From the NCBI GenBank assembly GCA_002900995.3, contig CM035307.1, forward strand, positions 4,429,105-4,493,104: a stretch of DNA of 64,000 nucleotides. Reading direction: 5' to 3'. Positions 11,901 through 24,557 of this stretch are shown piece after piece. The position numbers were made by a program, and so were the translations under genes. A model generated the notes under the pieces. That model worked only from the letters and a program-made list of their open reading frames with translations. It did not search any database and was not told where the DNA came from. The stretch is from Ganoderma boninense (Eukaryota; Basidiomycota; Agaricomycetes; Polyporales; Polyporaceae). The first letter of the stretch is position 1. The number at the start of each line of letters is the position of its first letter.

Positions 11901-14900
11901 TGCCGACGCATTCCCAACGGGTTGGAGTACATTGCAGAGCTCAGGGCGGTCATCCTATGAAATTTGAGCGCCACTTCGTCGAGCCGCACCGTGTGCAGCA
12001 TCTGTCAGTCGTCTGTGATGACGATCTTGAAGGAAAGCTCCATGAGCGCATCTCTAGTGCCCGCAATCCTTGCCCGGTCACTCGAGTGCTGTTCACGTCG
12101 GCGTGGTGTCCATGGCTTCGTTACAAACGGATTCAGGTCGTTCACACTTGGGCTATTTCGCCACCGCTCAGCGACTGGATAGCTCGCTTCTCAGTGCTAT
12201 CCATGATTGTACGAGGGCTCCTTCGCTCAGGTCTGCCATTACCTCACAAGGAGACAGGTCCGCGACATCGGGAGGAGGAGGCGGAGCTGACCAATGTCAT
12301 GCCCCCAGTAGACAAGCCGCTCCTCGCCTGACTGGACTTCGCCTTCACTGCACCTGCCAACGAGGCATTAAGGATAGTTGCCGGCCCGCTCTCCCAGGAG
12401 TATTGCCTCAGCAACCTGCGGCTGACTTTGGCATCGTCGGACTCAAGCATTTGACCCGCTCACATGTTGCGCACATATCGACGGCATGTAAGCATGTAAT
12501 GGCCGCGCCGCGCACGCCTTTCCAAACTGGCACACGAAGAGCCTTGGAGTTGTAATCCTGCGAGAGACCACGAGGCGATGAGGCCACGAGGCGAATGTGC
12601 CCCCGGGGAATCCGATTGCTGCTCTGGACAGAATTCATAGTTCCGCATTGGGTCGGATGGGGAAGCCTAGATTACTCAACGGGAGTATGTTCTTCCGCGG
12701 GCCGGCTTGCGGACAGCTTCCGCTGTTCCCTCGGCAGTTTTCCAATGACCTGGAGAGTCTTCTGCGGCCATAGATAGCGACGTGCCTTGAGTATGAGTTT
12801 TCGGCGTATTTGTGCCAGGGCTTGACCAATCGTTGACAGAATCTTATGACTTACCAAGTCCCATGGCACTCACATAAGTCTTGCCTCGCTAACAGAACAA
12901 ATTTAGAAGTATGCTCCAGGAGCTGAATGTGCATACTCGCATGTGCAGGTTTCTCCCGTACTTGCTGCGGTGACTAGAAATGCCGGCGTTCGATATTCGC
13001 AGCACCGCCACACTGAATACAGTCTTTAGCGCCTGTGCTTCGGTTCTGCCCAGTTCCTCATCGTCCGCCACGACAACCTCCGTATTCGTTTCGCCGTGTC
13101 AAATCGTAGCGAACAGAAGAAAATGAACTCTCTCATTATACCAACCGACGCCTCTCTTGCCGCTGTTCGACCTCGTACCCTACGCCGCCTCGCAATCCGA
13201 CGACGACCGGAGGACCATCACGAATCGCCGGGCCGAATCACAATAAACCAAGCCACAGTTCCCATTCATCAAACGGGGTAGCCTTCTCCTCGTTTGATGG
13301 ATTCGTTGAGTCGAATGACTTCTATAGTGTATGTTCTCCCGCCTTTGTCTGAACTGTCATTCGGCAACGTCCCGTTGCCAACCAGGTCTTGATCGCTCTG
13401 TCAACCCCAAGTCCCTTCCGGGAAGAATGTTGGCAGCCTGGCAGACAGATATGGCCGACCTGTGCTCTGCTCTACACCTTTTGGGTACATATCCCTAGAA
13501 GCCCGCTCCTCTCGGGTTCCGATGGCAACCTTCGGGAGCATGGTGGGCCTATATTCTCCTACTTAGTCGTCGCTTCCCTGGACAGGTATCAGTCGAAAAC
13601 CGACAGATATATTCCCAGTGCTCTTCTCTGAAATAATTGCATGGGTGCGTGATTAGCCACAAACGGTTACCTTACACGCTGATGGTCAGCACAAAACCTT
13701 CCCAAACGAACTATCAGCACAGTTCGACACAGATGGACTGGCTTAACACTGATCATCTTCGCGATGTAACTTTCCCTCTTCTATCATCCCAGCCGCAGCA
13801 GCGGCCGATATCTCACGAACCTTACAGCGAATGTCTCCCGCCGGCCTGAGATGTCCGCGCGTACGGCCTCCATTTGAACGCTATCACGGTGCCGAGAATT
13901 AAATAACACAATTCCCACACGGTGTCATCCATGGGCTCCCGCATCCGAATCACATGTATCTGGGGTCCGTGCCGCCGCAGCAAACATTGAAAGTTGTTCT
14001 TCTGTCGTTGGAGATGCTCTGATCTTCTCCTTTCATTTCTTACTCAGATCCTCGTCAGCGCTGCGCTGGAACGACCAAGCAATTGCAATGCACGCGATGA
14101 ACGTGCTCGAATTGTCCTGCCGGGGCCGCACCTCGCAGCCGTAACTTGTTGGTGCAGATAGCATCTCCGGTGAGAGAACCCTGCGCTCGAGAAACCTTGT
14201 CTAAGAGGGCGAAGCTATGCCAGAAGGGTAACTCCCTGTTGGGAAGGGATACTACTTCTTCCACAATGAGCAATCATCTTCTATTCCACCTCTTCCGGCT
14301 CTCGGGGCTTCTTCACCCAATATCTTAGACTGCGCAGCCGCTGTCCAGTGGCTACCCCACTGACGACTTTCTGCCAATAGCATTATAGAACCCTCAACTT
14401 TCGGGATGGGCATCTACTTAGTGCATTGGTGTATCCGCAATAGTTTATCAACAACAGGCGAGTCACTTTTACATCATAGTTTGGCTTCCACAGGCCGAAA
14501 CCTAGTTCAGAGTGTTTGCATCGCGTGGTCGGGTAGAGTGCGAGGCTGTCCTCCGACTCCCAGCTGTCCAAGAGGCGATGGGGCATCCGCCGCTCGCATC
14601 GTGATCTTTATTGCCCCTGCCGACTCCGAGTCAAGCTCACCGTATCGGTGAGTGTTGGTGGCAGCGCTCTCCCCACTCCCCATCAGGCACGCTTCCCCCC
14701 CATGTCCATTTGGACAACTGGACTGGGGCCGCCGTTCGCTCGCATGCACGCAAGTCCGCCTCGGGATGGCATGCGCCCTCCGCCATTGCCACAATTCGTT
14801 CGACATGCGGATCGGTCCGGGCTGGTTTCGTACATGGGGGACGATGCAGGGACAGCTGCTTCCCCACAGATCGAAAGACGTCTCGAACACCCTCAGGCTG

Positions 14901-15820
14901 GGACTCGACGCTTCCTTCAGGTACCTGTGCCTCGTCCTCTGATTACTTTGTAGCCGTGATACAGATACACACACTGTGCGCCGTCGAGGAGGACGAGCGG
15001 CGATTGACCGAATATTGTCTGCACTGCCTTCATGACACGGTTGGACGTCCTGTCCACCGGAGCATCCGATCGCATGGGTCTTGCTGAGATGTTGCATCAG
15101 CGGGCGCAGCGGATATAGAGAAGTGCGCGACGTATTGAAGCGGTCGAGTGCGCGATTTTTGTGGTGATGAGACGCAGATAAAATACAAAGTTATAGACCA
15201 GCCAAGCAATAAGTCCGTGGGCAGCGATCGAGAGCGAGGGCGGAAGAGCGTATACATCGGGAGCATAGTAGGCATCGGTACATAAAACAAGTAACCGGAC
15301 GACAGCGACGTTCAGAGCAAGGATGAGAGCATAAGTTAGTTAGGCGTTATCGACGCAAAATGACGCATAATACAGAGACAGCCATGCAGGGATGCGGGGA
15401 TCGGGCCGGCCCGTCTGCCGTGGAGGCGAGGCGGGGGCAGGAGCCGGAGAGCTGTGGGAGGGGGGTGGGGGGTAACGAACTAGGAGAGCGGTATAGCGTG
15501 GGATGGACACGAAATAGAGTACGAGCGAAACTAGGATCGGAGTCGATGGCGAGACTGAGACGGTTTTGTGCGCATATACATACAGCGAAAGTTGAACTGG
15601 GTCCTTTACTCTTCTTCTTCTCCGTCTTGGCGTCCGCATCCGGGCGGCGTTCTGGCACGACGGGCGGGCGTCGCCCTCCTATTGTTGCTGCTGCTGTTGC
15701 TGTTGTTGTCATCGTCGTTGTCGCTTTGTTAGGGCCGCATGGGCCCCAGCCCCCATCCATCATCCCCAGCGCCGCCGGAGAAGCAGCACCAGAAGAGAAG
15801 CAGCGTAATCAAAATCAGAA
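9000..15820. other. No supportable gene; possible decayed coding DNA
   Basis: Base composition is more balanced than in the first 9 kb. Some splice-like signals occur on the plus strand, such as a GTAAGC donor at about 11,107 with a TTCAG acceptor near 11,166, and GTGAGC at 11,811. I could not chain these into a protein with a recognisable fold, and frames are short on both strands. The last 500 bases before 15,820 lie downstream of the zinc-finger gene and include a TTG/CTG-rich tract at 15,678-15,720. I call no gene. Confidence 0.45.
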
Positions 15821-16975
15821 TCAGGCCCCCGCTCGCTCGCTCACCGGTGCCTGCGCGACGGCCGTGCGGAGGGATCCCACTCCCGCCCGCGTTCGCGCCC
15901 CTGGAATGCGAGCGGGAAGGCCGGGCGAAGCGCCCCTGCGGGCCTCGATGTCGCAGTCGCACCCGGGCATCGTGCACGCGCGGCGGCGCGCCGTCGGGCG
16001 GTCCTCATCGTGGGCGCGCGCGCCCGGGCTCGAGCTCGACCGCGACCGCGCGTACATGTATGCGTACGCCGAGGGCTCCGTCGACGTGGACGCGGGCGCA
16101 TCGAAGTGGCCGTCGTCAGTGTGCGCGGGCGAGGAGAGCGGCGAGGGGGTCGCGCTGCTCGTGCTGTGGTAGGAGCGCGCGAGCTCCGCGGTGCGCGAGG
16201 ATATGGAGGACACCGAGGACATGGAGGAGGAGGAGGCGATGGAAGGAGGAGGGGTGGGGTACGTGTGGGTTTGCGCGGTCATCGCCGCGCCCTCGCGGTG
16301 GTTCCGGTAGTGCCTGCGCATGTTAGAGTTCACACTGAAGCGGCGCGAGCAGCCCGGGAACGGGCACTTGAACGCTAGAGCGGGGCGAGGGTCAGACGAT
16401 GACGGTAACATGACGCGATGGAGGAAAAGGAGCAGATGATAGGAGGATGCGATGGAGACGTACGTTGCGCGCCGGTGTGCGAGTTCATGTGGATCATCAG
16501 GCTGCTCGGGCGGTTGAACCGTCGGTGACAGATACCGCAGCCGTGCCTGCGGTCGTCGTCCGGGGGGCATTGGTCGGCGGACAGGACGTAGGTCGGGAGG
16601 GACACCATGGCGAGGTTCTGATGAGCAGTGCCAAGCCGTCCGAGTTCATGCGATGACGCTGGTGTGTTCAAGAAGCGTGACCCGAGGTGAAGGTGGTCCT
16701 CGAATGCCTTTCCGGCCGTCTCTGGGAGGCATGGAGACCGCGAAGGGTGGACGGCCGGATAGGGAGCGCTGCGCGACGCGGCGCGGGCGGGAAATTTTGG
16801 AGAGCGAGAAGGCGGGATCGGCGGAGAGCAGGATGCACGAAGAATGGGCTCATGACGGGGAGCGGCTGCTGACTCGCAGGACTACCAGTTTCGGCAGATC
16901 AGCGACTGTGGCGCCGCGAGCCTAAGGCTAAGGAAGTGACTCGATACCTACCAAGGGCTGCGATGATGCTGCCAT
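15821..16975 (-). CDS. C2H2 zinc-finger transcription-factor-like protein (243 aa, 3 exons)
   Basis: Predicted nuclear DNA-binding protein. Exon 1 (16952-16975) encodes MAASSQPL and ends at a GTAGGT donor. Exon 2 (16464-16617) follows CATCAG and carries the first finger, CGICHRRF...HMNSH. An 89-nt intron (16375-16463, GTACGT to CTCTAG) splits the linker, and splicing gives the classic HTGAQPFKCPFPGC link into the second finger, which ends in HYRNH. The rest is a Ser/Thr/Pro-rich tail of low complexity, usual for fungal regulators. Two adjacent fingers with a TGxxPF linker resemble basidiomycete stress or development regulators, but no target can be inferred. The first intron is long (about 334 nt), so the eight-residue first exon is the least certain part; the protein could instead start at the internal MVSLPTY. 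Confidence 0.8.
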
Positions 16976-17272
16976 GGTCGCGTTCGCGACCCTCGACACG
17001 GGTTCCGGAGACTGTAGACGAAGCTTGTCGAAATCGCGGTCTTTAGAAGGAAATAATTAACTGTCAGGCGCCGACAGGGACGAGAAGCCCGAGACGCGAC
17101 TACGCACCAGAGAGCAAGTCCTGGATGCTGGGAAGCACCGGGCGGGCGTTTTGAGACGGTGCGCTAGACATAGCTGAGAGCGGATGGCGAGCTACTGCTG
17201 GTCGGCGCAGGGAGAGAGCACTAGGAGGAGAGATCGCCGAGGGACTGGGTTCAGCGCGACCCGAGGACAGGG

Positions 17273-17280
17273 TTATATAT
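17273..17280 (-). promoter_or_regulatory. TATA-like box upstream of the C2H2 gene
   Basis: The reverse strand reads ATATATAA, about 300 bases upstream of the chosen start. It implies a 5' leader of roughly 270 nt. Inferred from sequence and position only. Confidence 0.4.
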
Positions 17281-20200
17281 GTACATGCGCGGGACGCAGT
17301 GCCACTTCCCGAAGAACATCATTTGTGGATCCCCCCAGCGCCGTTGGGCGTCCCGGGTTAACATAGGGGGCTGGTAGGCACAACTGCCGTAAGCGGACAG
17401 CGCCCACCAGGGAAGCGAGGCTGGCGAAAACGCGTGAGAGCCAGACTGAGACTGGACGTCCGGGGGCAGCGATGGGCGGAGGCGGCCTTGTTCTCAAAGG
17501 GAGAGGGCACTTCCACGCATCACGCTCCCACCGTCACCCGCACGTCTGGCTGTGCGTCGTGATCGGGGCACGAGCCGCGCACGAATCTAGGATTTGCGCC
17601 GATATCCACAAACCTAGGGATTCGCAGCACTGGCCGGGTGTGAGCGCGATGCGGGCAGACCTCGTGGTGGGCCCCCCTGAAAGGCAGTTGGGTCGATGTT
17701 TTGAATGCTCTGTCGGCAGACGTATCGCACCAAGAGTTGGAATCAATCGGAGGAGCCGTTGCCGATTATGAGCTCGATCGGCCCCCGGATCATGTGTGAC
17801 GCCCTGCGTAACGCAAACTTTGAGTATCAGTATCTGGTTTAACGTCGATATGCCAGAACGGTCTGTCCTACCATCCCCCTCGCACGCCCATCTCCGCCTG
17901 ATACTCGCGAGCGTCCAGTATCTATCTATCATCACGAAGCGGGATAAGAAGAGATATACATTAGCGAGGAGGAGCGCGGGCCGCAGTCGGTGTGCCGTAG
18001 CAGTGCTGAACTCTGAGAGTTTCGGGCAAGGCATCCCGAAGCGAAGGTACGGAGAGGGAGGCTCGTTGCCTTCTGCTCGTTCTGAACTACGCAACGGGGG
18101 CGAGCGGCCCAGTATGCTGGGGCAACAAACAGACCGCGCCGCCGCACGGGCCTCGAGGCCCTCTCTCCGACGAACCACGCACAGCCTCGCCTCAGCTCAT
18201 CTCGCGGCGGGTGCTGTCGAACGGTCACAGAAGCAAAGAAGAATGGGGCCGTTCCTCCCAGCCTTGAGCGAGAGTTTCCTGCCCGCTGGTCCATCAGCGA
18301 CAGCGATGATGCCGCAACACGCCTCTATCCCACGAACAAGTGCAGGACGCGCGCACCCGTCAGCACTCGGCGGCCCACCGGAGAGCCAGGCAGCTGAGAG
18401 CGGAAGGGGAAGGGGGAGGGGGGGGGATGCTGCGGGCCGGGCTTGAGGCGAAGAATGGAAGGGAGGGGAGAGCATCCCGCGAAATCGGAGGTGAAGCTGC
18501 ACATGACCGTCGCCGGCTACTCATCAGGACACCGGCGCAGGGCGGATCGCACCCAACGTCGAGCCTCTGAGCTCAGCCGCACCCCATTTCCCCCAGCGCC
18601 TTGCCAGCGATTCCTCCGACCGGAGGTTCTGGCTGGGGCTGCCTGCCGCCTCACGCCGCGTCCTGTCCTGTCCTGCTCTGCCCTATCCAATCCATGGCGA
18701 CGGCCTGCAAAGTTCATTGATGGGGAAACCTTAAATTGCGATAAGTGCGCCGTGAGCTTGGGGCGGCGTGTCTAGTTCTAGCCTGGTAGCGTGGTGGTGG
18801 TGGGGAATCGGGCACTGGCATTGGCACTGGCACTGGCACTGGGTACTGGGTGTCGTCGCATCACGATCAGTCGGTGGACACAGTGCGTCGTCGCCTGGGA
18901 CCCAACTGTGAACTGTGGCGGCCGTCAAAAACAGAGAGCACGTACCCTGTGCACAGCACCGGCGCGTCGCTGAGGAACCCCCATCGCGCCCCTCTCCCCG
19001 CCTGTCCTTCCCCTAACAGCAACAGCAGCAGCGCGGGATGGGCGAGCACGCCGATGCCGATTTGCCCGGGGGGTGGTGGCTGTCCGGACGCGCCTGCGGA
19101 GGATCTTGGTCGGGTCGGCAGCAAACCCTCCCCGTGTTCTCTCCCAGGACGAGGCGTCCGTCGAGATGGCGATATGTGGCCCGTCGGACGCTGCGCAACT
19201 GGACACGATACGAGGCTTCAGGCTTCAGGCTTCTGCTGTGAAGACGTGTTTCGCCGCTGTCCGCGGGTGATCCTGGGGGCCACCACGCGTGGGCCCGCTG
19301 CAGACTGACTTTGACGGACGAAGGCGAAGCACCCCAGCGGGATTCGTTCTGCGCCACAGAGACGAGGCGTGGCCCGGCCGGCGGGGGCCACATCACGTTG
19401 GATAGAAGCGGGAAGCCCGTGAAGCTTTCCCCGATGCGCAGGGGGTGGGGGCCTGGGGCCCGGTCGACGGTGTGTGTGCGTAAGTGTGTGCAGGCGCTAT
19501 CTTAGGAGAAGTGGCCGACGCCTAAGTGAAGTGAAGAGGAAGAGGAAGAGGAAACGGCCGCGAGATGCCTCGGAAGACCGGAGCCCAGCGCGGGGAGATG
19601 GGGCGGTGTGTGGGCGGGGGAGTGGTGCGGGAAGTTACTGCGCGGAGCGTTCCGATCTGTGTTTTTTTCCTCTTCGAAAATCTTGCGGTGAAGGGGTCAG
19701 GGACGAAAATCGCTGGCAGTCAATTAAAGTCTGGATAAACACACTGGCTGGCTTCGACCGGCTCGTGCTTTATTTGCCGTGCCTTTATGTCCGTTATGCG
19801 GTATACTGACGTATCCCGAGCCCAGGGAGTGAAGTTGCGCAAATTGGATGTCCAGGTCCTGCACTCGAAGGGTCGGGTCGTGGTGCGTGAAGGTACTATC
19901 CTAGAGAAACGAAAATAAATGTACGTGTCAAAAGGAAATACGAAACCCGAAATTGGGCTATCAAAAATACGGAGACGTACCAGTCAACGCTGACGCCTTT
20001 AGTCGCTAGAAATTGACGACGTTGGGGCGGAAGTGGGACTCTGGACGGTCGGACGCTACGAGGTGGGCCCATCAGCCACCAGCGCACAATTTCCAATTCC
20101 GGTCTCTCAACAAGTAACCGGGGGCTTCCCGCCGCGTGAATAGGCGCTCCTTTGATCCTCGAGGCGGCGCCTACCGAATCCGACTCTCGCTCTCAGGCAA

Positions 20201-22386
20201 CGCGACTGGCAGTGAAGGCGTCGGCGCAGACGTAGTAGGTGCAGCCGGTAACGTATACACCACTGTGTGTAACCACCGATGAGGTCGCGCATGGGTGCTT
20301 GACGCTGGCTGCGTCCGACTACTGTGGTTTGTGAATATTGTCTGAGCGTCAACATCAACAGGCCTATTCCAGCCGCCTTCATGCGCGACGCTTTCTCCGA
20401 AGCCGGGCTATTCGCGAAGCCGCCTCGTGTGCATCGGGCACCGGAGTGATCTGGGGCTTCGAAGACCGCGCCGTTGGTCATCGCTGTGAACCGCGCCCAG
20501 AGAAGCCGTAGACGGGTATGTCAGTGGATTTGACAGTCCGGAGTAGACGGCGAAGCACGCATACACGCGGGACCCGGAGGAAGTAGTGAGCTCTGCTTCT
20601 GCGTTCGCGGTGCCTCGAATGCCATTTGCCCCGGAATCAGACTAGCCTCGTGCATGGAGTTGATGTCGCGACTGGAGGGCTGGAGACCAAAGGCAGATTA
20701 GTTTGACCGCAACTGGGATACTAGGTTTCAGCGGAAGCGGCATCCACAGCCGGACTGTGATCCTACGCTCGTGTATGGCCGATAGGTGTGCCACATTGTC
20801 GCGTAGACATCCGTGAAACTAATAACCAGGCGTCAACAACAAAACGGTGTATCAGGCTGCAGCACTCGAGTAGAAGCGCCAACGCGCCAATAGAAGACGA
20901 TCTACGTGGTTCATCGCGCCGGGGTAATAGTCGCCGACGTGCAGCGGCATGCCAGTGCTTGGCGTCCTCTGAGGTTCTCGGAGTGTGCTCCACTCCGTCC
21001 TATCGAGATTCCGCGAGCGAATGTCGCAAACTCCTGGTGCCATGTTGAGGACTTCGTGTCCGCGATGGCTAGGGCAGTCGCTGGACGTCTGGAGAAACGA
21101 CAAGATCGCAGTGTGGCGCGATGACAGGACGGAGGCCCCTGCGGAAATACAGTGTGTCCGAGAAGCACGGTACACACGGCAATAACATTTCTGTCGCCGA
21201 GGGAGACCGTCTGCCGTACACTTCAGAGCGAAACGAGGACTCACCGGGCGGAGCCTGGGAAGGTATCAGCGACGATGGGGACACACTTCACAATGGCCCA
21301 GGAAATTCCGGAGAAAAGTCCTTGCGGTAGCGGATGCACCCGCCGAGTTTGGGGGCTGTTGCCTCGAGGCCAGTGTGGAGGCCTGGGTTCGTAGAACCTG
21401 TCAGCGATTCCGAGTCAGAGCGAAACTCGAGGCCATCAACGCCCAACGTAGTAAGCTGCGCATTGGGACAGATATGAGCAACGCACCATGTGCACCAGGT
21501 ACAGCAAGGCCGATGTATCTCCACGCATACACTCAGCTAAAGTGGTTTGGATCCGAGGCAGGCAGTTTACTTGTCGAGCTGGCCGGTCGGCGGTGCACTT
21601 CTTTTTAATCATGGGTAGCACATCCTGTTTTTGAACTTCTTCTCGTCAATACGTAATATGACCATTTAGAATAAGTATCTTACAAAATACTGTGCCTAGC
21701 AGCCGGAAAAGTGGAAGAGAAAAGGAATTTGAGAGGTGTTCGTGGTTGTCGGAGGAAAAGGATGTCGGATGTGACGTCATGTCACACTCGTGGGTCGGAG
21801 AGAACCGGAACTACCCGGCGGCTAGCTACATGTTAATGCCCAAGGCAGTCGAGCCATTTCAGCCTTTGCGATGATTCATGTAGTGTGCGCTTGACCTCAA
21901 CAGCAGCTCCACTAGAAAGCAGTCACAGAGAAACTGCAGACGTTGCGATTGACGACAAGTTATTTTTCAGGCGTGTATTTTACCCCCATCGGACCCCGGA
22001 AACCTGAAATTCCTCCGCACCGTCGCTAGTGAAAGTCTGTGCTGCCTCCCTCCAGGCTAGATTTACATGCCAAATATGCTCCCAAACTTTCTGCTTTCTA
22101 TCCCGGAGATAGTAGCTCTGGGTTGACTAGAGTGGGTAGCCTTGGTACGTGTCTTATTTACTTGTAGGCGGTACCACTTTGCCTTCTTTGTTTACAGAAA
22201 GCACAATAGCCTTGTTCTCCCCAAAGTCATTGTGGCGAGCTTTTGCGATGGTCGCATCTGGGCCGCTCCCCCTCACCCTCAACGCCTCTCGCGTTCTTTG
22301 GTACGCCACACATTCATCCTACTGCCCTACTGTATACACATACATCGCCAGGCTCGCCACGAAGCTGCATCCGACCATCCCGGGCT
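17281..22386. other. Intergenic, no recognisable gene
   Basis: Frames on both strands are short and unrelated to any family I recognise. The strongest isolated piece is a 124-codon minus frame at 20107-20481, with no domain, codon bias or splice partners. A CACTGG-type microsatellite lies at 18816-18845. This may be remnant gene or repeat DNA, but nothing can be asserted. Confidence 0.4.
18816..18845. repeat. GGCACT hexanucleotide microsatellite
   Basis: Four to five units of GGCACT/GGCATT in non-coding DNA. Confidence 0.85.
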
Positions 22387-23926
22387 ATGTTCACGTCATC
22401 CTCGCCACCACGTGCTGAGCGCACTGCAACTGTCCACCTTCTCTGTGGTTCTGACGTCGAGTCGTTTATCACATCCGTATACGCCAACGAGGTCGCCCTA
22501 CCATCTATCCAGGGTTTCCGAATCTCTTCCGGCAGCATCTCCCAGGCCGTCGGGGACGCTTTCGCCGGGCTCATCGTGAAGCATCTCGGGGTCCTCAAGA
22601 TTCGCCACCTCGAGATTCACCGCGCAGAAGAGTTTCTAGGCTCAAGTTCATCGCATCGCCTCGTCCACGCCTTTGCGATGTGCACCACGATCACGCACCT
22701 CATCCTTGACGAGGTCGGCGACCGCGCGCGCGAACTGTTGGTCAAGCCGCGCTTCAGCCTCGTCTCTGCAAACCTCACCATGCCGGACCCAGATGATGAA
22801 CCCAGTGAATCCGACTCAGAGTCGGAGCAAGACTCCTCCTCTGATTCCGATTCCGACAACCTACGGTCAAGCAGCCAACGGGACCCAGACTACCACGCGC
22901 GCCACAACCCCATCGTCCTCCTCCGCAACTCGCGCGGGACCCTCGAGAGCCTCACAACCTCGGGCTGCAAGACCGCGCTCACGCTCGGCGCGGCGGCGAA
23001 GGCGACGATCAAGGACCTCTCCTTCAAGCACGTCTACCCGCGCCTCACCGCCCTCGCGCTGCACCAGTGCGCGGACGTGCCCCCCACGTTCCGCCTCGTC
23101 AGCGCCTTCCCGCACCTGCGCACCCTGCACGCCTCCTTCGCGCTCGACGCGATCATGGACGCCGGCGAGGCCGCAGGCGGGTTCGCGCGCGCGCCGCGCC
23201 GCGAACAAGGGCAAGCAGCGGGTATTCGGGACGTGGACGGCGCTCGAGGCGTGCCACGCGCCGCTGCTCGAGCACTACCTGCTCGGCCTGGCTTGTCGCG
23301 TCGAGCGGCTGTGCGTCCAAGGCGACCATATGGACCCCGAGATGCTCGCCCAGGTCCTCCAGAGCACAACCCCCGCGCACCTCCGCCTGGAAGGGTTCGA
23401 CGCGGACGTGTTCAGCCACGAGTTCGCAGACGCGCTCGAGCACCACGCCTCGCACAGCGGCGCGCGGGGGCTCGAAGGCCTCGACATCGCGCTCGATCTC
23501 GGCTCGACTCTGCACGCGGACCACATCGACGTCGAGGAAGTGCTGGTGAGCCGTGTCGCGCGCATTGCAACCATCGCGATCTCACTCCGCCGCGTTCCTT
23601 CTTCTCTTTTCTTGTTTTTCTTTTCTCCCAGACAAACATGACGCTTGCGCTCTGCCCGCTGCACACCCTCCGCGTGTTCAGCCTGTCTCTCGGCGTGTCG
23701 TCCCTGTGCGGCCGACCGCGCCCGCCCTCGCCCTTGGTGCGCCTCCCGCTGTGCGCGCAGGAGCGGTACCTCGAGGCTCTGGAACCTCGATGCGCTCGCG
23801 GCGCGTGTCCGCGCAGCCGTGCCCTCCGTGGAGACGGTCGCGATCAGGTTGTCGGGGCACCCGACGCGGCCCGCTCGCGACCGCCATGCACGGAGTCGGA
23901 GTCGAAGTCGTGCGAGGGCGGGATGA
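22387..23926 (+). pseudogene. F-box/LRR-like protein gene with two frame breaks
   Basis: Member of the large, fast-evolving basidiomycete F-box/LRR-like family; the role is unknown, probably substrate recognition in ubiquitination if functional. The translation from about 22,387 runs through leucine-rich segments (VKHLGVLKIRHLEI, YPRLTALALHQCADVP, FPHLRTLHASF) and a Ser/Asp/Glu acidic insert. Near 23,195, in a GCGCGC tract, the sensible frame shifts and continues as NKGKQRVFGTW to VDVEEVL. A clean intron follows (GTGAGC at about 23,547 to CTCCCAG at 23,632) and joins in phase to TNMTLALCPLHTLRV. Near 23,780 the frame shifts again to give the family ending WNLDALAARVRAAVPSVETV. The intron position matches the related gene at 38.6-40.1 kb. 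No F-box start could be found. It is either a pseudogene or carries indel errors. Confidence 0.55.
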
Positions 23927-24557
23927 CGCTGTGCCGATGGTGTGCGACTCGGACGCGGGCTCGGGCTCGGGCTCGCCGGGCGTCTGAAGACTACTTAGGA
24001 GTCATATGCATCGCAACGCAGTCTGTCGCTGCATGTGTCGTACTTCGTACTTGGCCATCTACTAGCACTGCTATTCTATGCTATCTATCTATCATGGCAT
24101 GTCAGATGTGTGTTGTTCTGTCCTCCCAGCCTCTGGCTTCTCCATGCGCCACGTCTTAGGGCTGTCCAATCTCTGTGTCGCGCGTAACATTGACGGGCGA
24201 AAACTTGGCGCGGTCATTGAGACGAATGAATGCACCTTGTTTTGGTAAGTCAAGCGCCCACACTACTCACGGTTCGTGCAGGTGCAGTTAGTCGATGTGA
24301 AGGTCCCGTAGAGCTCGAAAATGCGAAAGTATCGCTTCGGAATATGCATATTGAGAATATAAACAGAGGACGGGCTTCGTGAAATATAATCAGGCCTGAC
24401 AGCACTTGAATGTTTGAACACGGAAGCTAGACATCGTCCACCGCATTAGCTGAGCTGAGCAGTTACAGTACATAGTCGAGTCGGTATAAGCTACTACGAA
24501 CGCAGACTCGCGCAGAAAAAATAATCGGTGTCAGTGTTCTTTTCATCTGAGCCACTC
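23927..24557. other. Intergenic spacer, no gene seen
   Basis: AT-richer spacer between the convergent F-box-like gene and oxygenase copy A. A tract GAATATAAACAG near 24,355 is TATA-like, but no gene follows it. Confidence 0.5.

Noticed and set aside
11822..12331. 169-codon plus frame near splice-like signals
   Set aside because: Could not be joined to neighbours into any recognisable protein.
14507..15097. 196-codon minus frame
   Set aside because: No recognisable motif; plus frames of similar length overlap it.
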